Assembly (NCBI RefSeq): GCF_022569295.1
Contig: NZ_JAKFIA010000001.1
Location: forward strand, 263,001 to 327,000
Reading direction: 5' to 3'
Length of the DNA: 64,000 bases
Source of the DNA: Pedomonas mirosovicensis
GTDB taxonomy: Bacteria > Pseudomonadota > Alphaproteobacteria > Sphingomonadales > Sphingomonadaceae
A program made the translations under genes and the position numbers. The notes beneath the pieces are model-generated. The model saw nothing but the letters and a program-made list of their open reading frames with translations. It was not told where the DNA came from and did no database searches. Below, in pieces: positions 27,068-38,795 of the stretch; position 1 is the first letter of the stretch; each line of letters begins with the position of its first letter.

Positions 27068-28216
27068 TCAGCCCGCCAGCGCCGCCGCCTCGATGCGGCT
27101 GAGCGCCTGACGGGCCGCAACCAGAGCGCGCATATCGCGCAGCAGCGGCTCCATCTGGCCACGCACCGCCTGCGGCAGGGCTTCGCTGACCGCCAACGCG
27201 CCGGACAGGTCACCCTGCGCCAGGCGGCGATCCATGGTGTCCAGCTGAGAAGCAACATCGCCCGGCACCGCCGCCGCAGGCTGGTCCGCCCGGCGCACCT
27301 GCACCAGCGATTTCAGGCTCTCGCCAATCCGCTCATACCACGGGCCGGTGCTGGCCGCCGGGGCCGCCCTGGCCAGCAGGGTCGGCTTCTGGCTGGCGAG
27401 GCGCTGGCGCAGCTGCCGGAGGGTGGGCGCGCCCTCGGCCACCGCCTGAAGCGCGGTAACGTTGGCATTGTCGCTGCCCAGCGACTGAGAGAGGATGCCA
27501 ACCGCTCCGCCGATGGGCTGGCCGTTGTCCAGCGCCCGGCGAATCGCCGCCACCAGCACCAGCGTGCGGGCCTGCGTGCCCTGGGCCTGAAGGCTGTCCA
27601 GCTGCGCCTTGGTTTCCGCCGTGAACTGGGTCAGGCGGCTGTCCAGCTGGGCGTGGGCATTCTGAAGGGTTTGCGCCTGCGCGCTGGCGGTGGTGACGGT
27701 CTGGTCGAGCGTTGCCAGCCGCGCCTCCAGATTGGCGACGCGCTGGGACAGGCTCGCATCGGCGGGAACAGCCGGGGCTGCGCCTTCCGCTGGAAGCGCA
27801 CCTGGGCGCGCCTCAAGCTGGGCGAGGCGATCGTAAAGCGGTTGCAGGTCGGCCGATGCGCCCGCCGGGCGGGATTCCAGCGCCGCCAACCGCGCCTCAA
27901 GCCGGGCCAGCTGCTCGCCGGAGGCGCCGGTCGCGCTCCCTGTCTCCGCCGTGCCGAAGCGGCGCAGCGGCTCAGGCAGGTGCGAGCGCACCTCGGCCTC
28001 GAACCACGGATTGGCGAGCAAACCCGCCGCGAAGGCGATGGCGATGCCGGTGATGGCCCACGGCCAGCCGCTGCCGCCACGGCGGGGCTGGTCGCTCATG
28101 CTCTGACGGCGGATCGCCTCGGCGCGGGCGGACGTCCAGGCATCCCCGGCGCCGGTGCGGGCAGTCTCTGGGCCGCCCGTGGCGGAAGCCTTGGTGGTGC
28201 CGTTGTTTTCGCTCAT
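27068..28216 (-). CDS. Mitofilin-like (COG4223-type) inner-membrane protein
   Basis: 382 residues from ATG 28216. An N-terminal cytoplasmic stretch of about 60 residues is followed by one transmembrane helix (WAITGIAIAFAAGLLA). A long coiled-coil region rich in Ala/Leu/Glu/Gln then leads into a C-terminal helical domain. This layout, and the location immediately downstream of hemD, match the alphaproteobacterial mitofilin relatives (sometimes fused to or called HemX-like) linked to membrane shape. Its start overlaps the hemD stop, so it belongs to the hemC-hemD operon. Confidence 0.75.
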   Translation of the reverse strand: MSENNGTTKASATGGPETARTGAGDAWTSARAEAIRRQSMSDQPRRGGSGWPWAITGIAIAFAAGLLANPWFEAEVRSHLPEPLRRFGTAETGSATGASGEQLARLEARLAALESRPAGASADLQPLYDRLAQLEARPGALPAEGAAPAVPADASLSQRVANLEARLATLDQTVTTASAQAQTLQNAHAQLDSRLTQFTAETKAQLDSLQAQGTQARTLVLVAAIRRALDNGQPIGGAVGILSQSLGSDNANVTALQAVAEGAPTLRQLRQRLASQKPTLLARAAPAASTGPWYERIGESLKSLVQVRRADQPAAAVPGDVASQLDTMDRRLAQGDLSGALAVSEALPQAVRGQMEPLLRDMRALVAARQALSRIEAAALAG

Positions 28217-28953
28217 CTTTCCCCCTCCGGGTCGGGTAAGGCCTGTTTGTGGCACAAAGCCAGGGTAGCCGCCAAGAGGCTGGCCTCGGTGGGCTGTTCG
28301 GCAACGGCAACAGCGCGCCACGGTTTCCCCGCCACCCGCGCCGCCACCTGGTCGCTGATGCAGCCCAGGCTCAACGAGGCTGGGTCAGCCCCCTGCACGG
28401 CATCATAAAGCTCAACGAACCGCGTCGCCGTGCGGGGCGATAGCAGCAACGCCCAATCGATGCGGTTGGCCGCCAGCGCCGCCTCGGCCTCGGGCGTGAA
28501 ACGCCCGGCAAGCTGCGCGCGGTAGACAATGCGACGAAGAACCGAAATGCCGTGTTGCGCCAGAACGGGCGCGGGGTCGCGGCTCACCTGCTCGCCGCTC
28601 AGCCACAGCACGGTGCGCGCACCGCTGGCGATAAGGCTGGCGAGAATCCCATCCAAGTCCCCCTCCGCATGGGGGCGAACGTCCCCAAAGCCCGCGTCCA
28701 CACAGGCCGCATGGGTGCCGGGACCGATGGGAAACACGGGCACACGCGCCAGTGCCGCCGCCCGCCCCGCAACAGCGGGCGGAGCCTGACGGCTGGTGAA
28801 CAGCACCGCGTCGTAAGCAGCCTCCGGCAGGTCCCACGCCACCGGCTCCACGTCGAGCAGCGGGGAGACGATCGCCTCGTGCCCCGCCGCTTCCAGCCGG
28901 GCCGCCAGACGTTCCGCATCGACGCGCGGACGGGTGACGAGAACCCGCGCCAT
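28213..28953 (-). CDS. hemD: Uroporphyrinogen-III synthase
   Basis: Closes and inverts ring D of hydroxymethylbilane to give uroporphyrinogen III, the common precursor of haem, cobalamin and sirohaem. The 246-residue product starts VLVTRPRVDAERLAARL, the typical HemD N terminus, and has the weakly conserved two-domain fold with FTSRQAPPAV and LLSPRTATRFVEL, the latter matching the conserved SPR-type motif. Only 4 bp separate it from hemC upstream, and it overlaps the mitofilin-like gene downstream. Confidence 0.9.
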   Translation of the reverse strand: MARVLVTRPRVDAERLAARLEAAGHEAIVSPLLDVEPVAWDLPEAAYDAVLFTSRQAPPAVAGRAAALARVPVFPIGPGTHAACVDAGFGDVRPHAEGDLDGILASLIASGARTVLWLSGEQVSRDPAPVLAQHGISVLRRIVYRAQLAGRFTPEAEAALAANRIDWALLLSPRTATRFVELYDAVQGADPASLSLGCISDQVAARVAGKPWRAVAVAEQPTEASLLAATLALCHKQALPDPEGER

Positions 28954-28957
28954 GTGC

Positions 28958-29890
28958 TTATCCGAACAGCGCCTTGATGGCCAGGCCGCCCTGCCCGATC
29001 AGCGCCTCGGCAAGGTCGGTCGCCATGGCGGCGGCTTCTTCCGGCCGCCCGCGAGACTGGCCCTCCACATGGTGCGCGCCATCGGGGCTCAGGATCTGCC
29101 CGCGCAGCAGCACCGCGCCATCCGCCTCCAGCGTCGCCAGCGCAGCGATGGGCGTGCGGCAGGAGCCGTCCAGCCGGGCGAGGAACGCCCGCTCCGCCGC
29201 CACCGCAAGGGCGGTGTCCGCATGGTTGAGCGCGCCGACCGCGTTGCGGGTGAAGTCATCCTCCGTCCGCACGGTGACGCCGATCGCCGCCTGCGCCGGG
29301 GCCGGTAGCATCTGCTCGGTGGGAATGGCCGCGCCCACGTGGTCCATATCCAGCCGCCGCAGCCCGGCGGCAGCCAGCAAGGTCGCGTCCGCCTCGCCGC
29401 GCGCCAGCTTGTCGAGGCGCGTCTGCACGTTGCCCCGGAACGGCACAATGACGAAATCCGGCCGCAGCAGCTTCATCTGCGCGCCGCGCCTCAAGGACGA
29501 GGTGCCGATTCGCGCGCCGTGCGGCAGATCGTCCACGCTTTTCGCGCTGGGGGCGATCAGCCGGTCCCGCACGTCCTCGCGCGGCAGGATGGCGGCGAGG
29601 ACCATCTCCCCCGGCAGGCGGGTCGGCACGTCCTTCATGGAATGAACGGCAAGATCGATGCGCCCGTCCAGCAACGCTTCGTCCAACTCCTTGGTGAACA
29701 AGCCTTTTCCGCCGAATTCCGAGAGAGGCTTGTCCTGAATGCGATCGCCGCTGGTCTTGAAGATGGCGACCTCGATCGCCTCCACCGGCCAGCCGAGATG
29801 CTGCGCCACGCCTGCCTGCACCATGTGGGCCTGAGCCAGCGCCAGCGGGCTGCCACGCGTTCCAATCACGAGTTTAGACTTGGGGGTCAC
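28958..29890 (-). CDS. hemC: Hydroxymethylbilane synthase (porphobilinogen deaminase)
   Basis: Polymerises four porphobilinogen units into hydroxymethylbilane. At 310 residues it has the normal length. Visible motifs are [14 protein letters not shown] at the N terminus, [12 protein letters not shown] with VHSMKDVPT in the active-site region, and the dipyrromethane-cofactor Cys in [10 protein letters not shown]. It is the first gene of the hemC-hemD-mitofilin unit, divergent from tsaD with about 50 bp between the starts. Confidence 0.96.
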   Translation of the reverse strand: MTPKSKLVIGTRGSPLALAQAHMVQAGVAQHLGWPVEAIEVAIFKTSGDRIQDKPLSEFGGKGLFTKELDEALLDGRIDLAVHSMKDVPTRLPGEMVLAAILPREDVRDRLIAPSAKSVDDLPHGARIGTSSLRRGAQMKLLRPDFVIVPFRGNVQTRLDKLARGEADATLLAAAGLRRLDMDHVGAAIPTEQMLPAPAQAAIGVTVRTEDDFTRNAVGALNHADTALAVAAERAFLARLDGSCRTPIAALATLEADGAVLLRGQILSPDGAHHVEGQSRGRPEEAAAMATDLAEALIGQGGLAIKALFG

Positions 29891-29937
29891 CGAACACCTC
29901 TGTTAAGCGTGCGCCGGTATATAGACGATGTCCGGCA

Positions 29938-30999
29938 GTGATTGAAATGGCGCGTGAGTTGACAGTTCTGGGGCTCGAATCAAGCTGCGACGAAACGGCG
30001 GCTGCGATCGTGCGTCTCGACCGCGCGATTCTGGCCAATCGCGTCGCGGGTCAGGAGGAGGAGCACCGTCCCTACGGCGGCGTGGTGCCCGAGATCGCCG
30101 CCCGCGCCCATGCGGACAAGCTGGCCCCGCTGGTCCAGCAGGCCCTCGACGACGCCGGGCTGACGCTCGCCGACGTGGACGCCATCGCCGCTACCGCCGG
30201 GCCGGGGCTCATCGGCGGGGTGATGGTGGGCCTCGTCACCGGCAAGGCGCTGGCGCTGGCGGCGGGCAAGCCGCTCATCGCCGTCAACCATCTGGAAGGC
30301 CACGCCCTCTCCCCCCGCCTGGTCGCGGATGTGGACTTCCCCTACATGCTGCTGCTGGTCTCGGGCGGGCACTGCCAGCTCTTGGAAGTGCGCGGCATCG
30401 GCGACTACCGGCGGCTGGGCACCACCATCGACGACGCGGCGGGCGAGGCCTTCGACAAGGTAGCAAAGCTCCTGAAGCTGGGCTTTCCCGGCGGCCCTGC
30501 GGTAGAGCGCACGGCAAAGGCGGGCGATGCCCAACGCTTCCCCCTGCCCCGGCCGCTGAAGGGCACCGCCGAGCCGCACTTCTCCTTCGCCGGCCTCAAG
30601 ACCGCCGTGCTGCGCGAAGTCGAAAAGCTGGGCGAGCCGACCGAGCAGGACAAGGCGGACCTTGCCGCTTCCTTCCAGGCGGCCGTTGTAGACTGCATCA
30701 TCGACCGCACGAAAAAGGCGCTGGCGCTGGCTCCGCAGGTGACGGCACTTGTGGTGGGCGGGGGCGTTGCCGCCAACACCGCCATCCGCACCGCGCTGAC
30801 GGAGCTTGCGGCTTCGCGCGGCCTGCCGTTCATTGCCCCGCCGCACTGGCTCTGCACCGACAACGCGGCCATGATCGCCTGGGCGGGGCTGGAGCGCTTG
30901 CAACTGGGGCTGACCGACAGCCTCGATGTGCCCGCACGGGCGCGCTGGCCGCTGGACCAGTCCGCCCCCAAGGCGCCGGGCGCGGGCGTCAAGGCATAG
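29938..30999 (+). CDS. tsaD: tRNA N6-adenosine threonylcarbamoyltransferase TsaD
   Basis: Transfers the threonylcarbamoyl group to A37 of ANN-reading tRNAs, with TsaB and TsaE. The 353-residue product starts [17 protein letters not shown], a Kae1/TsaD hallmark; the metal-binding NHLEGH motif lies at about residues 118-123. GTG at 29938 is given as start; an ATG at 29947 is equally possible. The partner gene tsaB lies about 29 kb away at 59779. gpsA follows 26 bp downstream, probably in one operon. Confidence 0.95.
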   Translation: MIEMARELTVLGLESSCDETAAAIVRLDRAILANRVAGQEEEHRPYGGVVPEIAARAHADKLAPLVQQALDDAGLTLADVDAIAATAGPGLIGGVMVGLVTGKALALAAGKPLIAVNHLEGHALSPRLVADVDFPYMLLLVSGGHCQLLEVRGIGDYRRLGTTIDDAAGEAFDKVAKLLKLGFPGGPAVERTAKAGDAQRFPLPRPLKGTAEPHFSFAGLKTAVLREVEKLGEPTEQDKADLAASFQAAVVDCIIDRTKKALALAPQVTALVVGGGVAANTAIRTALTELAASRGLPFIAPPHWLCTDNAAMIAWAGLERLQLGLTDSLDVPARARWPLDQSAPKAPGAGVKA

Positions 31000-31025
31000 A
31001 ACCACAACAAACCACGGGAGCAGGC

Positions 31026-32021
31026 ATGACGGCGATCGAGACCATCGGCATTGTGGGCGCGGGCGCGTGGGGCACGGCGCTGGCGCAGGTGGCCGCCAAG
31101 GCCGGGCGCAACGTGATCCTCTGGGCGCGCGAGCCGGAGGTTGTCGGAGCCATCAACACCGCCCACGAAAACACCGCCTTCCTGAAGGGCGTGGCGCTGG
31201 AGCCCGCCATCCGCGCCACCAACACGCTTGCCGATCTGGCGCAGGTGGACGCGCTGTTCCTCGTCACCCCTGCTCAGTTCCTACGCGCAACGCTCGCCCA
31301 GCTCGGCGGCCTCCTGCCAAAGACCGCCCCGCTCGTGCTCTGCTCCAAGGGCATCGAACAGGGCACCGGCCTCCTGATGACTGAAGTGTGCAACGCCGTG
31401 GCGGGCGAGCACCCGCTCGCCGTGCTTTCGGGGCCCACTTTTGCTGCCGAAGTCGCCCGCGGCCTGCCCACCGCCATCACGCTCGCCTGCGAGGACGAAG
31501 ACCTCGGCACCCTGCTCACCGACGCCATCGGCCTGCCCACCTTCCGCCCCTACTGGTCGCCGGACCTCATCGGCGCGGAAGTGGGCGGCGCGGTCAAAAA
31601 CGTGCTCGCCATCGCCTGCGGCATCGCCGAAGGCCGCCAGCTGGGCGAAAACGCCCGCGCCGCCCTTATCACCCGCGGCTTTGCCGAAATGCTGCGCTTC
31701 GGTGCCGCCAAGGGCGCAAACGCCGAAACCCTCTCCGGCCTGTGCGGGCTCGGCGACCTCATCCTCACCTGCTCCTCCACCCAATCCCGCAACATGAGCC
31801 TCGGGCAAGCCATCGGTCAGGGCCGCCGGATGCAGGACATCCTCGCCGAACGCAAAACCGTCGCCGAAGGCGCCTACACCGCCCCCGTGCTGCAGGACGC
31901 CGCGCAAAAGCTGGGCGTTGAAATGCCCATCACCGATGCCGTCGTGCAGCTGCTCTATCACGACGCCAACGTGGACGAAGTGATCGGCGCGCTGCTCAAC
32001 CGGCCCTTCCGGGCGGAGTGA
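31026..32021 (+). CDS. gpsA: Glycerol-3-phosphate dehydrogenase [NAD(P)+]
   Basis: Reduces dihydroxyacetone phosphate to sn-glycerol-3-phosphate for phospholipid synthesis. 331 residues. The N-terminal Rossmann motif is GIVGAGAWGTALA, and catalytic-region motifs are CSKGIEQGTG, LSGPTFAAEV and the substrate-site Lys in GGAVKNVLAIACG. A strong ribosome site (CACGGGAG) precedes the ATG. It follows tsaD closely. An intergenic paired-hairpin element lies directly downstream. Confidence 0.96.
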   Translation: MTAIETIGIVGAGAWGTALAQVAAKAGRNVILWAREPEVVGAINTAHENTAFLKGVALEPAIRATNTLADLAQVDALFLVTPAQFLRATLAQLGGLLPKTAPLVLCSKGIEQGTGLLMTEVCNAVAGEHPLAVLSGPTFAAEVARGLPTAITLACEDEDLGTLLTDAIGLPTFRPYWSPDLIGAEVGGAVKNVLAIACGIAEGRQLGENARAALITRGFAEMLRFGAAKGANAETLSGLCGLGDLILTCSSTQSRNMSLGQAIGQGRRMQDILAERKTVAEGAYTAPVLQDAAQKLGVEMPITDAVVQLLYHDANVDEVIGALLNRPFRAE

Positions 32022-32033
32022 TTTTTCTTTCTT

Positions 32034-32220
32034 GCAGAGGGCCCCGTGCGCGGAGGCGCACAAACTATAGGCTCCTCTGCACTCCCTTTCGTTTTCCAGG
32101 CCGCGTTTCCAGTGCATGATGGAAACGCGGTCGTTTAATTCGGATTTCATAGGGCCCCGCCCGGCATGAAGGGCGGGGCCCGATAAACGAATGGGGGTGT
32201 GGGGGTTAAGACCCCCACGA
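32034..32220. repeat. Intergenic paired-hairpin element (copy F)
   Basis: Left arm: GCAGAGG...CCTCTGC hairpin (32034-32080) whose loop includes gtgcgcggaggcgcac, then ACTCCCTTTCGTTTT. The centre holds two further perfect inverted repeats: CCGCGTTTCCA/TGGAAACGCGG (32101-32111, 32120-32130) and GGGCCCCGCCC/GGGCGGGGCCC (32152-32162, 32171-32181). Right arm: CGATAAACGAATGGGGG and hairpin GTGGGGGTTAAGACCCCCAC (32199-32218). Confidence 0.75.
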
Positions 32221-32250
32221 TAAACAAAGGCAGGGAAAGCACAGCCGCGT

Positions 32251-33769
32251 ATGCGCAAGCAGATCAGCCGGGTTGCAAGCTGGACGATGGTGAGCCGTAT
32301 CGCCGGTTTTGTGCGGGACATCATCATGGCGGCGGTGCTGGGTGCGGGCCCCGTTGCCGATGCGTTTCTGGTGGCGTTTCGCCTGCCCAACCATTTCCGC
32401 GCGATTTTCGCCGAAGGGGCGGTAACGACGGCCTATGTGCCTGCCTATGCGCGCGTGCGGGCGCAGGAGGGGGCGGAGGCGGCGCGCAGGTTTGCGGATT
32501 CGGTGTTCGGCTGGCAGCTGGTGGCGCAAGGCCTGCTGCTGGGGGCGGCGCTGATTGCAACGCCGTGGCTGATTACCCTCTTGGCCCCCGGCTTTGTGGA
32601 TGACCCGGCGAAATTCGCGCTGGCCGGGGAGCTGACGCGGATCACGTTTCCGTCCCTGCTCCTGATTTCGTGCATGACGCTGCTTTCGGGCAGCCTCAAC
32701 GCGGTGGAGAAGTTCGCGGCGGCGGCGGCCGCGCCGGTGCTGATGAACCTGTGCATGATCGCAGGGTTGCTCGCGTGGCGCTGGTTCCCCACGGTGGGCC
32801 ATGCGGCGGCGTGGGGCGTGCTGGCCTCGGGCCTTGCCCAGTTCTTGCTGGTGTGGTGGGCGGCCAGACGAGCGGGCGTCGGCCCGCGCCTTGCCCGCCC
32901 CCGGCTGGACGAGGACACGCGCCGCTTCTTCCGCGCGCTGGGGCCTGCGGTCATCGGCTCCATGGGCGTGCAGGTGGCGATGTTCGCGGACACCATCATC
33001 GCCAGCTTCCTGTCGGACGGTGCGCTGGCGGCGCTCTACTATGCGGACCGCATCAACCAGCTGCCCATCGGCGTCATCGGCATCGCGGCGGGCACGGTGG
33101 TGCTGCCGCAGATGTCGAAGAAGCTGGCGGAAGGGGACGAGGCGGGCGCACGGGCCGCGCAGAACCGGGCGATGGAGTTCACGCTGCTCTTGGCCGCGCC
33201 GTGCGTCGTCGCCTTCCTGATGATCCCCGACCTCATCATGACCGCCTTGTTCCAGCGCGGAAAATTCGATGCCATGGCCGCCGCCGCCGCGGGCGGCACG
33301 CTGGCGGCCTATGCGGTGGGGCTGGTGGCGTTCGTGCTCATCCGCAGCGCGGTCGCCAGCTTCTATGCGCGGGGGGGACACCAAAACGCCCCTCTATGCC
33401 TCGCTCACCGGCATTGCCGCCAACGTGGCGCTGAAGGTGGCGCTGATGGGACCGCTGGCGCAGGTGGGGCTGGCGCTGGCCACGTCCGTCGGCGCGTGGA
33501 TCAACGTGGGGCTGGTGATTTTCCTTGCTCGCCGCAAGGGCTACTTCGCACTGGATGCCCGGTTCAAGCGCAGCGCCGGCATCGTTGCGCTCGCCGCGCT
33601 CGGCCTTGGCCTCGTGCTGTGGGCAGGCAACACGTGGCTGCCCCGCCTGATGCTGCACCTGCCCGCCTTCCGGGCGGAAGCGATGCTCGCCATCATGGCC
33701 GTGGCGGGCGGCGCGGTTTACGGCGGCGTGGTCTGGCTCGGCCTCAAAGCCCGGCGACGCGCAGCCTGA
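32251..33769 (+). CDS. murJ: Lipid II flippase MurJ (frameshifted in this sequence)
   Basis: Moves lipid-linked peptidoglycan precursor across the inner membrane; a multi-pass protein of the MOP superfamily. Corrected length is about 505 residues, normal for MurJ. Family motifs are SRIAGFVRDIIMA and FRLPNHFRAIFAEGA at the N terminus and YYADRINQLPIGVIG in the middle. A run of seven G at 33371-33377 shifts the frame; with six G the text reads FYARGDTKTPLYA, a conserved MurJ segment, and continues in frame to 33769. MurJ is normally essential, so the break is probably an error in the sequence. Confidence 0.9.
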
Positions 33770-33848
33770 CCAGTTCCGCCTCGCTGCGAATGGCCGGGCC
33801 GCCGCGCCCAATCAGCCGTCCTACACCGAAAGCCAGTTTGCGGATCAT
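33744..33848 (-). CDS. Possible 34-residue basic peptide
   Basis: Short ATG-started frame with an unusually strong ribosome site, AGGAGGAG, nine bases before the ATG. The peptide begins MIRKLAFGVGRLIGRGG, is basic and amphipathic, and overlaps the end of the convergent murJ by 26 bp. It lies 123 bp downstream of the MFS transporter gene on the same strand. I know no family for it. The ribosome site is the main support. Confidence 0.4.
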   Translation of the reverse strand: MIRKLAFGVGRLIGRGGPAIRSEAELVRLRVAGL

Positions 33849-33971
33849 GACACATCTCCTCCTGTTGGCCGCCTCGCGGCTCTCACAGGGATTAAGATGG
33901 CATGTCCGTAACGAACTGGTAGGGCCCATCCCACGACCACTGATATCCCGTTTCGGGAACAATCGGTGGAA

Positions 33972-35288
33972 TTAGCGGTGCCAGTCCCGCGCCAGCCGCT
34001 TGCTTGCGAACCAGAACAGCCCGGCGCTCACCAGATAGAACAGGAGGCCGGTGAGAATGGCATAGCGCAGGCTATCCTCCCCGAAGCGGGCGTTCAGGAT
34101 GTCCGACAGCGCGCCAAGGAACAGCGTGCCGAAGCCGATGCCAATAAGGTTGTTGATGAACAGGAAGATGGCCGAAGCCGTGGTCCGCATGTTGGGCGCC
34201 ACCAGATGCTGCACGGCGGTGATGATGGGCCCCAGCCACGTCAGCCCCAGCGCCTGCGGCACCAGGAACAGCACGAAGGTGAGCGGCAGCCACGAGGACA
34301 TGACTCCCGCCGCATAGCAGGGCGCGGCCAGCACGAAGGCGATGGCGGGAATGCGGGCGTAAGCGCCGGGGTCCGCCGTGCCCTGCCGGTCCCCCAGCCA
34401 CGAGCCGACCCAGATGCCGATGAGCCCGCCCACCAGCACGATGGAGCCGAAGAACAGGGACACATCCACCAGCGGCAGGCCGTACGTGCGCTGGAAGAAG
34501 CTGGGCAGCCAGAAGAACAGGCCATAGCCCATGATGGAGCAGCTGGCCGCCCCGAACGACAGCGCCCAGAAGCTGGGCTTCTTGCCGAGAATCCGCAGCG
34601 CCTCGCCAAAGCCGGGCTGCTTCGCCTCGGCCGCCGTTCTGGGCGCGGCATCGAACCCGCCGCGCTTCGGCTCCCTGACCACGAGGCGGAAGATGGGCGC
34701 GAGCACCACGCCCACGAGGCCGACGGCCAGAAACGCCGTGCGCCAGTCGATCGCGCTGGCAATGTAGCCGCCCAGAAAAATGCCGAGCGCCGAGCCCACC
34801 GGAATACCGAAGGAGTAAACCCCCAGCGCCCGCGCCCGCTCGTGCGGCGGGAAGTAATCCGAAATCAGCGAGTAGGACGGCGCAACGCCCCCCGCCTCGC
34901 CCACGCCCACGCCGAGCCGGCACAAAAACAACTGCCAGAACGATTGGGCAAAGCCGCACAGCGCCGTGAACCCGCTCCACAGCGTCAGCGCGATCGTCAT
35001 GATCCACGTGCGGCTGGTGCGGTCCGCCACCCACGCGATCGGAATGCCGAGCGCCGTGTAAAACAGCGCAAACGCCAGCCCGCCCATGAGGCCCAGCTGC
35101 GTGTCCGTCAGCGCCAGCTCCGCCTTGATCGGCCCGGCCAGAATGCCGATGATCTGCCGGTCGATGAAGTTGAACGTGTACACCACGATCAACATGGCCA
35201 GCACGAACACGCGATACCCCCGCGAGGGCACGCCGCCCTCCCCCGAGGCCGCATGAGGTGCGGCACGCGCTGTCTGTTCCATGGGCAT
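33972..35288 (-). CDS. Major facilitator superfamily transporter, spinster-type
   Basis: 438 residues with 12 predicted transmembrane helices. The N-terminal half has FNFIDRQIIGILAGPIKAEL, the characteristic D-R motif of the spinster-like MFS family. The A-motif is GIPIAWVADRTSR and a second family block is GVGVGEAGGVAPSY. Members of this family in sphingomonads often lie beside aromatic or fatty-acid catabolic genes and TonB receptors, as here. Substrate unknown; an organic acid is a reasonable guess. Start taken at ATG 35288 (AGCAGG upstream); 35282 is an alternative. Confidence 0.85.
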   Translation of the reverse strand: MPMEQTARAAPHAASGEGGVPSRGYRVFVLAMLIVVYTFNFIDRQIIGILAGPIKAELALTDTQLGLMGGLAFALFYTALGIPIAWVADRTSRTWIMTIALTLWSGFTALCGFAQSFWQLFLCRLGVGVGEAGGVAPSYSLISDYFPPHERARALGVYSFGIPVGSALGIFLGGYIASAIDWRTAFLAVGLVGVVLAPIFRLVVREPKRGGFDAAPRTAAEAKQPGFGEALRILGKKPSFWALSFGAASCSIMGYGLFFWLPSFFQRTYGLPLVDVSLFFGSIVLVGGLIGIWVGSWLGDRQGTADPGAYARIPAIAFVLAAPCYAAGVMSSWLPLTFVLFLVPQALGLTWLGPIITAVQHLVAPNMRTTASAIFLFINNLIGIGFGTLFLGALSDILNARFGEDSLRYAILTGLLFYLVSAGLFWFASKRLARDWHR

Positions 35289-35340
35289 CCTGCTTTCTCG
35301 TGCTGGCACCGAAGCCACTACTCGCTTTTGGTTTTATTTT

Positions 35341-35500
35341 GCAGAGGGTCGCGGACCCTCTGCACTCCCTTTCGTTTTTCGGGCCGCGCCTCTGTTTGCG
35401 CGCGAGCCTTCTGAACGTCTCTTCAAAGGGACGCGACCTTTATCACACGCACGTCCCGATAGAAGAAAGGGAGGTGCAGGAGGGACAAGTCCCTCCTGCG
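35341..35500. repeat. Intergenic paired-hairpin element (copy G)
   Basis: Left hairpin GCAGAGGGTC-CG-GACCCTCTGC type (35341-35363), box ACTCCCTTTCGTTTTTCGGGCCGCG. Inverted right arm CGATAGAAGAAAGGGAGGT with hairpin GCAGGAGGGAC...GTCCCTCCTGC (35476-35499). It lies between the TonB receptor 3' end and the MFS gene start. Confidence 0.75.
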
Positions 35501-35519
35501 AAATTTCCCGAACAAACCA

Positions 35520-37756
<2,237 letters not shown>

Positions 37757-37760
<4 letters not shown>

Positions 37761-38632
37761 AACGTCCTCCCCTTGATCCTCTTGTTTTGGCTTTGTGCTG
37801 AGGTTGCGGTTGCCGCCCGCCCGGTGCCCTGCCGGGCGAAGTCCGCCACCATGCGGTTGAAGGCATCCGGCTCTTCCAGATGCGGCGCATGGCCGGAGCG
37901 GCTGAAGCCGTGCAACCCGGCCCGTGGCAGGCTGGCCGCGAGAAAGGCTGCGGTTTCGGGCGCGTAGAGCTGGCTGAGCGCGCCGTGGGCGATGAGCGTG
38001 GGCGTTGCCATGCCCGGCAGCGCCCCCCGGAAATCCTGCGCCAGCATGGAGGCCCACAGGCTCGCCATCACCGCGCCGTCGGCGGCGGCGATTTCCGCTT
38101 CCGCCCACTGGCGCAAGGGGCGGCGCTCGGCCTCCAGACCGTGGGCGAACAGGCGGCGGGCGATGCGCGGGGCAAGGCCCGGCCAGCCCGCGCGCATGGC
38201 CTTTTCCGTGCGTGCGGCCGGGCTGTTTTTCATGCCCAGCGCCCAGCCCGGCCCGCTCAGGATGCGCGGGGACATGTCCACCACCACATGGCCGGTGATG
38301 TGCGCCCCGGCCCCCGCCAGCAGCGCCGCCCACACCGCCATCGCGCCCATGGACCAGCCGACGGCCACCGCATTCTCCAGCGCGAGGTGGCGGCACAGGG
38401 CGAGAATGTCCCCCGCCAGATGATCGAGCGTGAGCGGCGCGTCCGGCGCGTTGGAGCGGCCGTGCCCGGCAAGATCGAGGCTGATGACGCGGAACTCCCG
38501 CGCCAGCGCCTGCCGCTGGGGCGCGAAGAACCCGGCGTGCGTCGCCCAGCCGTGCACCAGCAGCAGCGGACGCCCCGCGCCCTCGTCGTCAAAGACGAGC
38601 CTGCCGCCAGTTGCGTTCGCCAATTCGGGCAC
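37757..38632 (-). CDS. Alpha/beta-hydrolase fold esterase
   Basis: 291 residues. Nucleophile elbow GWSMGAMA (Ser of G-x-S-x-G), oxyanion region LLLVHGWATHAG near the N terminus, catalytic His in SGHAPHLEEP near the C terminus. It resembles BioH/carboxylesterase-like hydrolases that release carboxylic acids from small esters. It heads a two-gene operon with the TonB receptor and diverges from the tetR gene. With the CoA ligase on the other strand, it suggests hydrolysis of an ester followed by CoA activation of the acid. Confidence 0.85.
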
Positions 38633-38772
38633 GCTGCCGCACTCCCTCCCCTGTCGCCGCCAGACGTGCCCGCCGTTTTTTCATTGGATTTTTTCGTTGT
38701 CGGGCGCGGCGCCGCCGGGTTAGCCCCGCGTGCGGCCGGTCTGGCGTTTTGCTGGTGCAATCATTTCGCGTT

Positions 38773-38795
38773 TTGAAACATGAGTCAACATTCAA
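38773..38795. promoter_or_regulatory. Candidate TetR operator
   Basis: Imperfect 23-bp dyad TTGAA-N13-TTCAA in the divergent promoter region between the hydrolase/TonB operon and tetR. It overlaps the first possible tetR start codon. That would be odd for an operator and favours the downstream tetR start at 38840. Assigned by position and symmetry only. Confidence 0.35.

Noticed and set aside
37769-38396. Upstream extension of the TonB receptor frame
   Set aside because: The frame is open to 38396, but this overlaps the alpha/beta hydrolase in another frame. ATG 37760 with a good ribosome site and signal peptide is the evident start.
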